Origin: CAIPVR01 sp049316905
Lineage (GTDB): Bacteria; Actinomycetota; Acidimicrobiia; Acidimicrobiales; Microtrichaceae
Assembly (NCBI GenBank): GCA_049316905.1
Contig: JBMOJH010000018.1
Location: 1-41,436, forward strand
DNA: 41,436 nt
Direction of reading: 5' to 3'
Shown here: piece after piece, positions 1 through 8,242 of the stretch
How the letters are laid out: the number at the start of each line of letters is the position of its first letter
How positions within the stretch are numbered: position 1 is the first letter of the stretch
The notes under the pieces: model-generated
What the model saw: the letters and a program-made list of their open reading frames with translations, nothing else
What the model was told of the DNA's origin: nothing
The model's database searches: none
Program-made: the position numbers and the translations under genes

Positions 1-120
1 CCGCTCGAGGTGCGCCTCCACGACCGTTCCGACGGACACCTCACCACGCTCGCCTACACCCGGGCCGTGCCTGCGCCGGGCGCCGTCACCCGGGGCGGAC
101 CGAACCACCCGGTCAGCTGA
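1..120 (+). CDS. C-terminal end of an unidentified protein (5' truncated)
   Basis: An open frame enters from the left edge and ends at TGA 118-120, giving 39 residues that finish LTTLAYTRAVPAPGAVTRGG plus a short tail. The rest of the gene lies outside the window, so no family can be assigned. Its stop overlaps by 8 nt the end of the convergent acyl-CoA dehydrogenase gene. Base composition matches the neighbours. It could belong to the same catabolic set, but nothing in the tail shows this. Confidence 0.5.
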   Translation, partial: PLEVRLHDRSDGHLTTLAYTRAVPAPGAVTRGGPNHPVS

Positions 121-1219
121 GCGGCGCCACTTCCTCCGCGATGCGGCTCCGCTGCCAGCTCCGGTGGCCGTAGAGCAGGTCGTTCTGCTTGGCCCGCTTG
201 AACAGTACGTGGGCGTCGGAGTCCCAGGTGAAGCCCACGGCGCCGTGGATCTGGATGTTGTCGCCCGTGACCGCGACGGCGGCCTCGCCCATCCAGGCCT
301 TGGCGATGGCGGCGCTGCGGCCCGCGTGCGAGTCGTCGACATCCGCCGCCCACGCCGCGTGGTGCACCCCCACCCTCCCCATCTCCAGCACGTGGAGCAT
401 GTCGACCAGCTTGTGCTGGATGACCTGGTGCTTCGACAGGGGCACGTCGAACTGGACCCGCACGTCCGCGTACTCGGTGGCCATCGCGAGCGCCGCCTCG
501 CACAGGCCGACCAACTCGGCGGCGAGGCCGACGGCCATCGTGTCGGCCACCCGCCGCCAGATGGTGCGATGGTCGCCGTCGGGGCCGACCGGTTCCGCAT
601 CCGTGCCGTCGAGCTCCAGCCGGCCGGCCCGTCGGCTCGGGTCGAGCAGCGCCACCCCGATCGCGGCAGGTCGTTCCACGAGGAAGGTGCCGATGCCGTC
701 GTCGGTGCGGGCCGCCACGATCGCCACGTCGGCGATGTCCGCGTCCAGTACGACGGGCTTGATCCCGTGGAGCCGCCAGTCGGCGCCCTTGCGCACGGCC
801 CGGGTGCGGACGGTGCCGAGCGGGTCGCCGTGGCCGGCCTCCTCCAGGGCGAGCACGCCCACCCGCGAGCCGGTGGCCAGGTCGGCGAGGAGGTCGTCGA
901 GGCCGAGCAGCCCGGCCGCGGTGGTGGCGCCGACGGCGGAGGAGAGGAACGGTCCCGGGGCGGTGACCCGACCCATCTCCTCGAGGACGGCCACGGCATC
1001 CACCAGACCGAGGCCGAGTCCGCCGTGGGCCTCGTCCGCCAGCATCCCCGCCCAGCCGAGTTCCACCGTCCGTGCCCAGAGGGCCCGGGTCGCCGGGTGG
1101 GTGGCGAGGGGGTCGCCGTCGACGGCCGCCCGGACGACCCCGTCGGTGACGGCGTCGTCGAGCACCGATCGCACTGCGGCGCGCAACTGGTCCTGCTCCG
1201 CAGAGAAGATGAAGTCCAT
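113..1219 (-). CDS. Acyl-CoA dehydrogenase, small/non-catalytic type subunit (FadE27-like)
   Basis: A 368-residue acyl-CoA dehydrogenase fold protein, likely one chain of a heteromeric flavoenzyme that introduces an alpha-beta double bond into an acyl-CoA thioester. The FAD-contacting region is seen at 255-274 (VQFDVPLSKHQVIQHKLVDM) and the C-terminal signature at about 323-342 (QIHGAVGFTWDSDAHVLFKR). It lacks the WCQxFSEPEAGSD block and the xER glutamate of the larger chains, as is typical of the partner subunit in actinobacterial alpha2beta2 enzymes such as FadE26-FadE27 or FadE28-FadE29. It is divergent from the 414-aa chain starting at 1284, its probable partner. The ATG at 1219 is the natural start. 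A -10-like TAGTGT (1262-1267, minus strand) overlaps the palindromic operator at 1260. Dehydrogenase fold is certain; subunit role is inference. Confidence 0.88.
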   Translation of the reverse strand: MDFIFSAEQDQLRAAVRSVLDDAVTDGVVRAAVDGDPLATHPATRALWARTVELGWAGMLADEAHGGLGLGLVDAVAVLEEMGRVTAPGPFLSSAVGATTAAGLLGLDDLLADLATGSRVGVLALEEAGHGDPLGTVRTRAVRKGADWRLHGIKPVVLDADIADVAIVAARTDDGIGTFLVERPAAIGVALLDPSRRAGRLELDGTDAEPVGPDGDHRTIWRRVADTMAVGLAAELVGLCEAALAMATEYADVRVQFDVPLSKHQVIQHKLVDMLHVLEMGRVGVHHAAWAADVDDSHAGRSAAIAKAWMGEAAVAVTGDNIQIHGAVGFTWDSDAHVLFKRAKQNDLLYGHRSWQRSRIAEEVAPLS

Positions 1220-1259
1220 CGGACGGACGGTCCCCCGGTCGGTCGGTCTCCGTGGCGCA

Positions 1260-1273
1260 TGACACTAGCGTTA
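1260..1273. promoter_or_regulatory. Operator palindrome TGACACTAGCGTTA
   Basis: Copy of the shared TGACR-N4-YGTYA motif between the divergent FadE27-like and FadE26-like genes. It overlaps the plus-strand TAGATT -10 (1272-1277) and a minus-strand TAGTGT, so a bound protein would block both promoters. Confidence 0.65.
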
Positions 1274-1277
1274 GATT
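1272..1277 (+). promoter_or_regulatory. -10 element TAGATT, leaderless promoter of the 1284 operon
   Basis: TAGATT ends 6 nt before ATG 1284, so transcription would begin at or next to the start codon. No ribosome-binding site precedes the ATG. Confidence 0.55.
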
Positions 1278-1283
1278 GGCGGG

Positions 1284-2528
1284 ATGGACTTCTCCCTGTC
1301 AGTGGAGGACGTGGCCTTCCGTGACGAGCTCCGGGCGTGGCTCGCCAAGGAGATGCCGGCGTTCCTCGAGCAGTGGTCCACCCCGGCAGAGGGCGGAACG
1401 GGCGTCGGCACCGCAGACGGCGACCCGGACGGGGCGGAGGGCTTCGACCGCACCCAGGAGCGGCGCCGGGCATGGCAGCGCCTCCTCGACGAGGGGCGTT
1501 GGGCGGCGGTGAACTGGCCGGTCGAGTGGAACGGCCGCGCCGCGACGCCCACCCAGAACGCGATCTACTCCGAGGAGATGGCGCGGGCCCGTGCTCCCGG
1601 GATCTACAACGCCAACGGCATCTGGCAGATCGGGCCGATGATCATCACCTGGGGGACCGACGATCAGAAGGCCCGTTGGCTCCCGACGATCCTGTCGGGG
1701 GAGGAGCACTGGTGCCAGGGCTTCAGCGAACCCGAGGCCGGCTCGGACCTCGCGAACATGCGCACCACCGCCATCCTCGACGGGGACCACTACGTGGTGA
1801 ACGGCCAGAAGACCTGGTGCTCCTCGGCCCACCTCGCCCGTTGGGGCCTGTTCCTGCTCCGCACCGACCCGACGGCGTTCGAACGGGGCGTCAAGCACGA
1901 GGGCATCACTGCGTTCGTGGTCGACATGGAGACGCCGGGCATCGAGTGCCGGCCGATCCGTGACCTCACCGGCGACACCATGCTCAATGACGTCTTCTTC
2001 ACCGACGCCCACATCCCCGTGGCGCACCGGCTGGGTGGCGAGGGTGAGGGCTGGCAGGTGGCGATGACCACGCTCGGCCACGAACGCGTCGGCACCGCCG
2101 GGTTGTCGGTCTCGATGGCCACCGACCTCCGGCGCATGGTCTCGCTGGCCGCCTCCGAGAACCCCGACGCGCTGCGCGATCCCGCGCTGCGGGACCGGCT
2201 CGCCGGCGCGTTCATGGAGGTCGAGCTCACCCGGCTCCTCAACTACCGCGCCCTCACGAAGATCAGCCAGGGCCTGCCGAACTGGCCCGAGGTGCCGCTG
2301 GCGAAGCTGCAGTGGTCCTCGATCGCCCAGAATCTCGCCGAGTTGGCCCTCGACCTCTTCGGCGCCGCAGGCGTGCTCGGCCCGGGTGCGGACGGGGCGC
2401 CCGATGACGGCCGCTGGGCCCGCAACTACGCCTGGCAGCGCTACACGTCGATCGGGGCGGGTGCCACCGAGATCCAGAAGAACATCATCTCCAAGAAGGC
2501 CCTGAAGTCCGCCCGCGCCGCTCGATGA
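1284..2528 (+). CDS. Acyl-CoA dehydrogenase, large catalytic subunit (FadE26-like)
   Basis: A 414-residue acyl-CoA dehydrogenase. The FAD/substrate block WCQGFSEPEAGSDLA is at 143-157, NGQKTW at 173-178, and the C-terminal TEIQKNII at 395-402. The canonical medium-chain glutamate near the C-terminus is absent (GAGATEIQ). Instead E267 in GHERVG occupies the position used as base in isovaleryl-CoA dehydrogenase and in sterol side-chain ChsE enzymes. This suits branched or bulky acyl-CoAs. The ATG at 1284 is 6 nt after a TAGATT -10 element, so the mRNA is predicted to be leaderless. Its stop overlaps the next gene as ATGA (2525-2528), implying co-expression with the ligase. The divergent gene 113-1219 is the likely partner chain. 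Confidence 0.92.
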   Translation: MDFSLSVEDVAFRDELRAWLAKEMPAFLEQWSTPAEGGTGVGTADGDPDGAEGFDRTQERRRAWQRLLDEGRWAAVNWPVEWNGRAATPTQNAIYSEEMARARAPGIYNANGIWQIGPMIITWGTDDQKARWLPTILSGEEHWCQGFSEPEAGSDLANMRTTAILDGDHYVVNGQKTWCSSAHLARWGLFLLRTDPTAFERGVKHEGITAFVVDMETPGIECRPIRDLTGDTMLNDVFFTDAHIPVAHRLGGEGEGWQVAMTTLGHERVGTAGLSVSMATDLRRMVSLAASENPDALRDPALRDRLAGAFMEVELTRLLNYRALTKISQGLPNWPEVPLAKLQWSSIAQNLAELALDLFGAAGVLGPGADGAPDDGRWARNYAWQRYTSIGAGATEIQKNIISKKALKSARAAR

Positions 2529-4210
2529 GCGGCGGAGCGCTCTCCGCCGGGACCGTCGCCGACCTGCTCGAACTGCGGGCCGGGGATGCCGCGAGCGGCC
2601 TCGTCGAGGTCGGCAGTGAGGACGGTGGCGGCGGCCTCTGGACCTGGGGCGAGGTGGTCACTGCCGCGGACCGGGTGGGTTTGTGGCTCGTCTCCGTCCC
2701 GGGTGACGGACCCTTCCACGTGGGGGTGTTCATGGAGAACACCCCGGCCCATCTGTTCACGATGCTCGGCGCCGCCCGGGTCGGGGCCGCGGTGGTGGGC
2801 CTCAACACCACCCGGCGCGGTGCGGAACTGGCCCGTGACGTGCTCCACACCGACTGCCGCGTGGTCGTGACCGACGTCGCGGGTGCCCTGGTGCTCGGCG
2901 GCGCGGACCTGCGCGGGGTCCCGGTGGTGGTGGTGGAGGCCCGGACGGGTCTGCCCGTCGGGGCCACGGCCGCTGCCGATGATGTCCCGTCGGCGGGGAC
3001 GGTGGCCCGGCCGGTGCCCGAGGACCTGTTCATGCTGCTCTTCACCTCCGGGTCGACCGGTGCGCCGAAGGCGGTGCGGATGACCCACGCCCGGGCCGCC
3101 CGGATGGCCGACGGTTCCCGGTGGTTCTCCGGCGACGACGTCCTCTACGGGGCGATGCCCCTGTTCCACGGCAATGCGCTGAACGCGATCGTGTTACCGG
3201 CCCTGGCCACCGGCGCCACGATCGCGCTGCGCCGCAGGTTCTCCGCCTCGGAGTTCATCCCGGACTGCGGTCGGACGGGCGCCACCTTCTTCAGCACGGT
3301 CGGCCGGGCCCTGTCCTACGTGCTGGCAACTCCGCCCACCGACACCGACCGCGACCACCGCGTGGCCTACGGGCTCGCGCCGGAGTCGTCCCCGGCCGAC
3401 ATCCGGGCCTTCCGGGAGCGCTTCGGCATCACCTGCTTCACCGGCTACGGGTCGAGCGAGAACGCGATCATCCTCACGCCGGTGCCCGGTGCGCCCAGGG
3501 AGGCGCTCGGTCGGCCGCAGGACGGCGCGGACGTGGCCGTGGTGGACCCCGACACCGGCGTGGAGTGCCCACGCGCCCGGTTCGACGCCGACGGTCGGCT
3601 GGTCAACGCCGAGGAGGCGATCGGCGAGATCGTTGGCCGGAACCTCGTCGACCGGTTCGAGGGCTACTACGAGAACCCGGAGGCCGACGCCGAACGGACC
3701 CGGAACGGCTGGTACTGGTCCGGCGACCTCGGCTACGTCGACGAGGACGGGGTCTTCCACTTCGCAGGACGCACCGGTGACCGGCTCCGCGTGGACTCCG
3801 AGAACTTCGCGGCCGCCCCGGTGGAGCGGATCCTCGGCCGGTTCCGCCCGGCGGTCGGGGTGGCGGTGGTGGCCGTGCCCGACGAGCGCACCGCGGACGA
3901 CCAGGTGATGGCCACGATCGAACTCGCCGCCGGCGAGGACTTCGATCCCGAGGAGTTCGCCGCCTTCCTCGCCGCGCAGCCCGACCTGAGCGCGCACTGG
4001 GCGCCCCGGTACGTGCGCGTGGGGAGGCTGCCGGTGGGCGCCACGAACAAGATCGACAAGCGGCCGCTGCGGGCTGACCGCTGGTGGACCGACGACCCCG
4101 TGTTCTGGAGGCCCGTCCGGGGGGAGCCGTACCGGCGGTTCACCGCCGAGGACCTCGCTGCGCTCGAGGAGCGCTTCGCCACCCATGGCCGTGACCCCCG
4201 ACGGCCCTGA
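2525..4210 (+). CDS. fadD17: AMP-forming acyl-CoA ligase (FadD17-like)
   Basis: A 561-residue adenylate-forming ligase expected to activate a carboxylic acid as its CoA thioester through an acyl-AMP. The phosphate-binding motif FTSGSTGAPKAV is at 173-184, followed by MPLFHGNA, YGSSENAI (A5), the hinge block WYWSGDLGYVDEDG and the C-terminal catalytic lysine region NKIDKRPLR. Features such as HVGVFMENTPA, RRFSASEF and the QPDL...RYVRV tail match the mycobacterial FadD17 type, which acts on sterol side-chain acids and is encoded next to fadE26-fadE27. The same trio is found here. The start overlaps the upstream stop (ATGA). It ends 42 nt before the next gene, leaving a purine-rich ribosome site for that gene. 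Substrate is inferred from family and context. Confidence 0.85.
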   Translation: MSGGALSAGTVADLLELRAGDAASGLVEVGSEDGGGGLWTWGEVVTAADRVGLWLVSVPGDGPFHVGVFMENTPAHLFTMLGAARVGAAVVGLNTTRRGAELARDVLHTDCRVVVTDVAGALVLGGADLRGVPVVVVEARTGLPVGATAAADDVPSAGTVARPVPEDLFMLLFTSGSTGAPKAVRMTHARAARMADGSRWFSGDDVLYGAMPLFHGNALNAIVLPALATGATIALRRRFSASEFIPDCGRTGATFFSTVGRALSYVLATPPTDTDRDHRVAYGLAPESSPADIRAFRERFGITCFTGYGSSENAIILTPVPGAPREALGRPQDGADVAVVDPDTGVECPRARFDADGRLVNAEEAIGEIVGRNLVDRFEGYYENPEADAERTRNGWYWSGDLGYVDEDGVFHFAGRTGDRLRVDSENFAAAPVERILGRFRPAVGVAVVAVPDERTADDQVMATIELAAGEDFDPEEFAAFLAAQPDLSAHWAPRYVRVGRLPVGATNKIDKRPLRADRWWTDDPVFWRPVRGEPYRRFTAEDLAALEERFATHGRDPRRP

Positions 4211-4252
4211 TGCGACGACCGAGCCCCGTGACGACCCGAGCGGAGGAGACCC

Positions 4253-5062
4253 GTGCCGATCCACTACGAACCCCGTGACGACCACGTCCTGCTGATCACC
4301 ATCGACCGGCCCGAGCGTCGCAACGCCCTCGACCTCCACCACTTCCGTGACCTGGCCCGCGCATGGCGCGACTTCCGGGACGACGACGACCTCTGGGTGG
4401 CCGTGGTCACCGGGGTGGAGGGCGCCTTCATGTCCGGTGCCGACCTCAAGGACTACATCCCCCAGATCACCGCGCTGGCCGAGCGCATCGGCAGCGGCGA
4501 GGTGACCGAGATCGACGGGTGCCGCCTGAGCGACGGCACCGAGGCGGTGCTGCGCAACGTGGACCTCTACAAGCCCGTCGTCGCAGCCATCGACGGGCCG
4601 TGCGTGGCCGGCGGGATGGAGATGCTCGGGGGGATCGACATCCGCATCGCCAGCGACCGGGCGACCTTCGGGGTGCTCGAGCCGAAGCGGGGCCTGTTCG
4701 CGGGCGGCGGAACGACCGCCCGCCTGCCCCGCCAGTTGCCCTACGCCGCGGCGATGGAGTTCCTGCTCCTGGCCGAGGAGGTGCCGGCGGCACGGGCGCT
4801 CGAGCTCGGTCTGCTCAACGCGGTGGTGCCGCCCGGCGACGTCCTCGACACCGCCTTCGACTGGGCGTCGCGGATCCTGGCCAACGGCCCCCTCGCCGTG
4901 CGCGCCACGAAGGAGTCGGTGGTGCGGGGGATGAAGGGCACCCTGCGCGACGCGTACAGGATCGAGTCGGAGCTGTCCCAGATGGTCTTCGCCTCGGAGG
5001 ACGCGAAGGAGGGCCCTCGGGCGTTCGCCGAGAAGCGGCCGCCGCGGTGGAGGAACCGATGA
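4253..5062 (+). CDS. Enoyl-CoA hydratase/crotonase (EchA19-like)
   Basis: A 269-residue crotonase. The oxyanion-hole segments are MSGADLKDY (60-68) and VAGGMEM (118-124). Both acid/base glutamates of true hydratases are present, E123 in GGMEM and E143 in VLEPKRG, so 2-enoyl-CoA hydration is plausible. The C-terminus DAKEGPRAFAEKR is shared with actinobacterial hydratases of the EchA19 type. The GTG start at 4253 is preceded by GGAGGAG at 4242-4248. It follows the ligase by 42 nt and overlaps the next gene as ATGA, so it belongs to the 1284-6498 operon. The specific substrate cannot be read from sequence. Confidence 0.88.
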   Translation: MPIHYEPRDDHVLLITIDRPERRNALDLHHFRDLARAWRDFRDDDDLWVAVVTGVEGAFMSGADLKDYIPQITALAERIGSGEVTEIDGCRLSDGTEAVLRNVDLYKPVVAAIDGPCVAGGMEMLGGIDIRIASDRATFGVLEPKRGLFAGGGTTARLPRQLPYAAAMEFLLLAEEVPAARALELGLLNAVVPPGDVLDTAFDWASRILANGPLAVRATKESVVRGMKGTLRDAYRIESELSQMVFASEDAKEGPRAFAEKRPPRWRNR

Positions 5063-6498
5063 GCGGGGGAGCGGTGCTCATCGGCTGGGCGCGGGTCAAC
5101 CGCTTCGAGGGTGAACCGCTCGCCGCGTGGGCCGAGGCCCTCCGCCGGACGGGCGTGGACCCGGCGGCGATCGACTCGCTGGATGTGGTGCACTGCCAGA
5201 GCTGGCCCTACGACGACCCACCGGGCCGTCTGGCCGAGTCCGTGGGCGCGACACCACGCCGGACCCACTACTCGGGGATCGGGGGTACCACCCCCTTCGA
5301 GCTCCTCGGTCGGGCCGCGGGGAGGATCGCCGCCGGCGAGGCGGACGTGTGCGCCGTGGTGGGCGGGGAGGCCCTCGCCACGAAGCGGGCGCTGCGCCGC
5401 GCCGGTGAGCGTCCGCAGTGGTCGCACCGCCACCCCGACCCGCCGCCGTTCCCGTTCGAGGCGCCGTTCCACGACAGCGAGGTGGCCCACGGCGTGTTCC
5501 GTGCCACCACCACGTTCGCGCTCCGCGACGTCAGCCGTCGCGCCCACCTCGGCACCACCGTGGAGGACCACGAACGCTCGATCGGCGAACTGCTGGCCCC
5601 GATGACGGAGGTCGCGGCCCGGAACCCCGCGGCGTGGTTCCCGCAGCGTCGCCGGCCGGGGGAACTCGTCGGCGCGTCGCCCGGCAACCGGATGGTCGCC
5701 TACCCCTACCGCAAGCTGACCGTGGCGATCATGGACGTCGACCAGGCGGCGGCCCTGGTCGTGGCATCGCCGGCGGCGGCGGACCGGCTCGGGATCCCGG
5801 TGGACCAGCGGGTGGCCGTGCGGGGGTGGGCCGAGGCCCGCGACCCGGACTACGTGGCCGAGCATCCGGACCTCTGGCGGGCGCCCGGCATGGGGGACGC
5901 CCTCGCTGGCGCGCTGGCGCACGCCGGTGTGGGGATCGACGACGTGGCCCACCTGGACCTCTACTCGTGCTTCGCGTCGTCGGTGACCTTCTCGCTCGAC
6001 GCGCTCGGCCTGACCCCGGACGACGCCCGGGGACCGTTCACCGTGACCGGAGGCCTTCCCTACGCCGGAGGGCCCGGCTCCGGCTACGGCCTCGCGTCCA
6101 CCGCGGCGATGGCCGACGTGCTGGTGGCGGACCCGCGCTCGGTGGGACTGGTCACCGGGGTCGGCATGCACCTGTCGAAGCATGCCGCGGTGGTGCTGTC
6201 GACCACTCCGGGCGCACACGGCGAGCGGCCCGGGGTCGCCCCGGCGGTTCGGCGGCCGGTGCTCGACGAGGTGGACGGACCGGCGGTCGTGGCCGGCTAC
6301 ACCGTGCACCACGACCGGGACGGGTCGGCCACCGACGCCCTCCTGGTCTGCGACGTGGGCGGGGACGGAGCGGGTGGCGAAGGACGCTGCTACGCCCGGG
6401 CCACGGACCCGGGGTTCCTCTCGGCGCTCGAGGCCGAGGAGTGGGTCGGTCGTCGTGTCACGCTGGCCCCGGAGGCCGGCGTCAACGTCGTGCGCTGA
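5059..6498 (+). CDS. Thiolase-like protein with extra C-terminal domain, no catalytic cysteine
   Basis: A 479-residue thiolase-superfamily protein of the subgroup related to acetyl-CoA acetyltransferases with an added C-terminal beta domain. Where thiolases carry the nucleophile (NxxCxxG), this protein reads SGIGGTTPF (72-80), with no Cys. The later DLYSCFASS and the glycine-rich TVTGGLPYAGGPGSG are typical of this subgroup. The last ~110 residues (from about ATTPGAHG onward, with ARATDPGF and EAGVNVV) form the extra domain. Without the nucleophile it probably does not catalyse classical thiolysis; an aldolase-like or structural role in an acyl-CoA complex is possible. The ATG at 5059 overlaps the upstream stop and has GGAGG before it. 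It converges on the true thiolase ending at 6512. Confidence 0.8.
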   Translation: MSGGAVLIGWARVNRFEGEPLAAWAEALRRTGVDPAAIDSLDVVHCQSWPYDDPPGRLAESVGATPRRTHYSGIGGTTPFELLGRAAGRIAAGEADVCAVVGGEALATKRALRRAGERPQWSHRHPDPPPFPFEAPFHDSEVAHGVFRATTTFALRDVSRRAHLGTTVEDHERSIGELLAPMTEVAARNPAAWFPQRRRPGELVGASPGNRMVAYPYRKLTVAIMDVDQAAALVVASPAAADRLGIPVDQRVAVRGWAEARDPDYVAEHPDLWRAPGMGDALAGALAHAGVGIDDVAHLDLYSCFASSVTFSLDALGLTPDDARGPFTVTGGLPYAGGPGSGYGLASTAAMADVLVADPRSVGLVTGVGMHLSKHAAVVLSTTPGAHGERPGVAPAVRRPVLDEVDGPAVVAGYTVHHDRDGSATDALLVCDVGGDGAGGEGRCYARATDPGFLSALEAEEWVGRRVTLAPEAGVNVVR

Positions 6499-6511
6499 GT
6501 CGGGCCGGCCG

Positions 6512-7711
6512 TCAGGCGGCGGACCGCTCGAGGATGTGGACGGCGCAGGCCGAGCCGAGCCCGATCACGTGGGTGAGGCCGACGCGGGCACCCTCGACCT
6601 GCCGGTCGCCGGCCTCGCCGCGCAGGTGGGTGGCCACCTCGTAGATGTTGGCCACGCCCGTCGCGCCGATGGGGTGGCCCTTGGAGATGAGCCCGCCGCT
6701 CACGTTCACCGGGATCTCGCCGTCGCGCCACGGGCCGCGGCGGTCGATCCACTCACCAGCCCCGCCGGGCTCGCACAGGCGGAGGTTGTCGTAGTGCACG
6801 AGCTCGGCGGTGGCGAAGCAGTCGTGCAGCTCCACGAGGTCGAGGTCGCGGGGGTCCACTCCGGCCTGCTCGTAGGCCCGGTCCGCGGCGAGCCGGGTGA
6901 GGGTGTTCACGTCGGGGTGGGCGAGGCCGCTGGGGTCGTAGGGGTCGCTGGTCATCACCGACGCCGAGATCTTCACCGCCCGGCGACGGACGTCGGGGTC
7001 GAGGGTGCGCAGGCGGGCGTCGGAGACGAGCACCACGGCGGCTGCGCCGTCGCCGGTGGGACAGCACATGGGCAGGGTGTTCGGGTAGGCCAGCATCTCG
7101 GCCTGCATGATCTCCTCGAGGCTGTACGGCCGCTGGTACTGCGCGAGGGGGTTCAGGGTGGAGTGGGCGTGGTTCTTCTCGGCGACCTTCGCGAACTGCT
7201 CGAAGCCCACGCCGTCGTTCCGGCGGGCGTAGTCGGTGCCTGTCTGCGCGAACACCCCGTACATCTGGCCGGTGCCGAGGATGCCCTCGGTCGGCAGCAC
7301 GTGGCCGTCACGCCCGTCGGGCTCGAACACGTTGCCCTCCCGGGGCTTCGTGGCCCGGTACGGCGGAGAGCCTGCGGTCATCTGCTCCACGCCGAGGGCC
7401 AGGCCCATGTCGGTCTCACCGGCGCGGATCTCCATGAGCACCGAGCGCACCGCGGTGGCACCGGTGGCACACGCGTTGTGCACGTTGTAGACGGGGACCC
7501 CGGTCTGGCCGATCTGCTTCTGGACCTGCTGCCCGAACGTGTAGGGCTCGAACTGGGTGCCCACGGCCAGGACCCCCATGTCCTGGATGGAGGCCGACGC
7601 GTCGTCGAGCGCACCGAGGGCGGCCTCGGCCGCCAGGTCGAGCGCGTCGCGGTCGAGGTGCCGGCGGATCGGCGTCATCGCCGCCCCGATGATCCAGACG
7701 TCGTCGCTCAT
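6512..7711 (-). CDS. SCP2-type thiolase (lipid-transfer protein family) with intact active site
   Basis: A 399-residue thiolase expected to cleave or form beta-ketoacyl-CoA. Active-site residues are visible: nucleophile C81 in HNACATG, H296 in LHDCFA, H346 in KGHPIGATG and C389 in GSACAV. It resembles the sterol carrier protein x/Ltp3-type thiolases used on branched and sterol side chains. Its start ATG (7711) overlaps the stop of the DUF35 gene upstream (ATGA), the usual genetic pairing of such thiolases with a DUF35 partner that is often needed for activity or stability. The two genes would form one transcript from the leaderless promoter at 8176-8181. Confidence 0.9.
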   Translation of the reverse strand: MSDDVWIIGAAMTPIRRHLDRDALDLAAEAALGALDDASASIQDMGVLAVGTQFEPYTFGQQVQKQIGQTGVPVYNVHNACATGATAVRSVLMEIRAGETDMGLALGVEQMTAGSPPYRATKPREGNVFEPDGRDGHVLPTEGILGTGQMYGVFAQTGTDYARRNDGVGFEQFAKVAEKNHAHSTLNPLAQYQRPYSLEEIMQAEMLAYPNTLPMCCPTGDGAAAVVLVSDARLRTLDPDVRRRAVKISASVMTSDPYDPSGLAHPDVNTLTRLAADRAYEQAGVDPRDLDLVELHDCFATAELVHYDNLRLCEPGGAGEWIDRRGPWRDGEIPVNVSGGLISKGHPIGATGVANIYEVATHLRGEAGDRQVEGARVGLTHVIGLGSACAVHILERSAA

Positions 7712-8169
7712 CGGTCGTTCTCCTCGTCCTGGGTCTCGTCGTCCTGGGTCCGGTCGTCGTCGGAGGTGTAGGCGAAGCCGAACGCCACCGCCTCGGTCCC
7801 GCCGTCGTCGGTGCCCGCCGGGTAGGTCACGAGGTGCACCGGCTCGTCGGTGTCCACCGCCGAGGCCTCGGGTGGCACACCCACCAGGTTGGCCTTCACG
7901 TAGGTGCCGTCGTCGAGGCGCACCAGCACCGACACGAACGGGCCGATGTGCTTCGGCGCGCCGCGGAGCAGGACGGTGAACGACTCGATCCGGCCCGTGG
8001 TGGGCAGGGGGGTGGAGGTGAACGCCCGCCCTCCGCAGGCGGGGCAGGCGTTGTGGCGGTCGAGGTGGGTGGCCCCGCAGGCGTCGCAGCGATGGCCCAC
8101 CAGGTGGGGGTCCCCCTCGTCGAGCGAGAGGTAGTCGACCACCGGGACGCGGGTGACGGACGAACTCAT
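7708..8169 (-). CDS. DUF35 zinc-ribbon/OB-fold partner of the SCP2 thiolase
   Basis: A 153-residue DUF35 protein. An N-terminal zinc ribbon has C28-x2-C31 and C42-x2-C45, followed by an OB-fold (about 55-120) and an acidic, low-complexity tail rich in D, E and Q. Such proteins bind acyl-CoA and partner thiolase-fold enzymes, for example the ChsH2 C-terminal domain with Ltp2. It is read with the adjacent thiolase through a 4-nt overlap. The ATG at 8169 lies 6 nt after TACACT, predicting a leaderless mRNA, and the palindrome at 8192-8205 sits just upstream of that -10. Confidence 0.85.
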   Translation of the reverse strand: MSSSVTRVPVVDYLSLDEGDPHLVGHRCDACGATHLDRHNACPACGGRAFTSTPLPTTGRIESFTVLLRGAPKHIGPFVSVLVRLDDGTYVKANLVGVPPEASAVDTDEPVHLVTYPAGTDDGGTEAVAFGFAYTSDDDRTQDDETQDEENDR

Positions 8170-8175
8170 CGGGCG

Positions 8176-8181
8176 AGTGTA
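8176..8181 (-). promoter_or_regulatory. -10 element TACACT, leaderless promoter of DUF35-thiolase
   Basis: On the minus strand TACACT lies 6 nt before ATG 8169, with the operator at 8192-8205 in the position of the -35 region. Confidence 0.5.
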
Positions 8182-8191
8182 GGCAGGAACA

Positions 8192-8205
8192 TGACGTGGC
8201 TGTCA
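8192..8205. promoter_or_regulatory. Operator palindrome TGACGTGGCTGTCA
   Basis: Copy of the shared motif in the 73-nt gap between two co-directional minus-strand genes, upstream of the DUF35-thiolase promoter. It shows that this pair has its own regulated promoter. Confidence 0.6.
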
Positions 8206-8242
8206 GGTCGGCGCCGACCTCGACGACGACGGCCCCCTCGGG

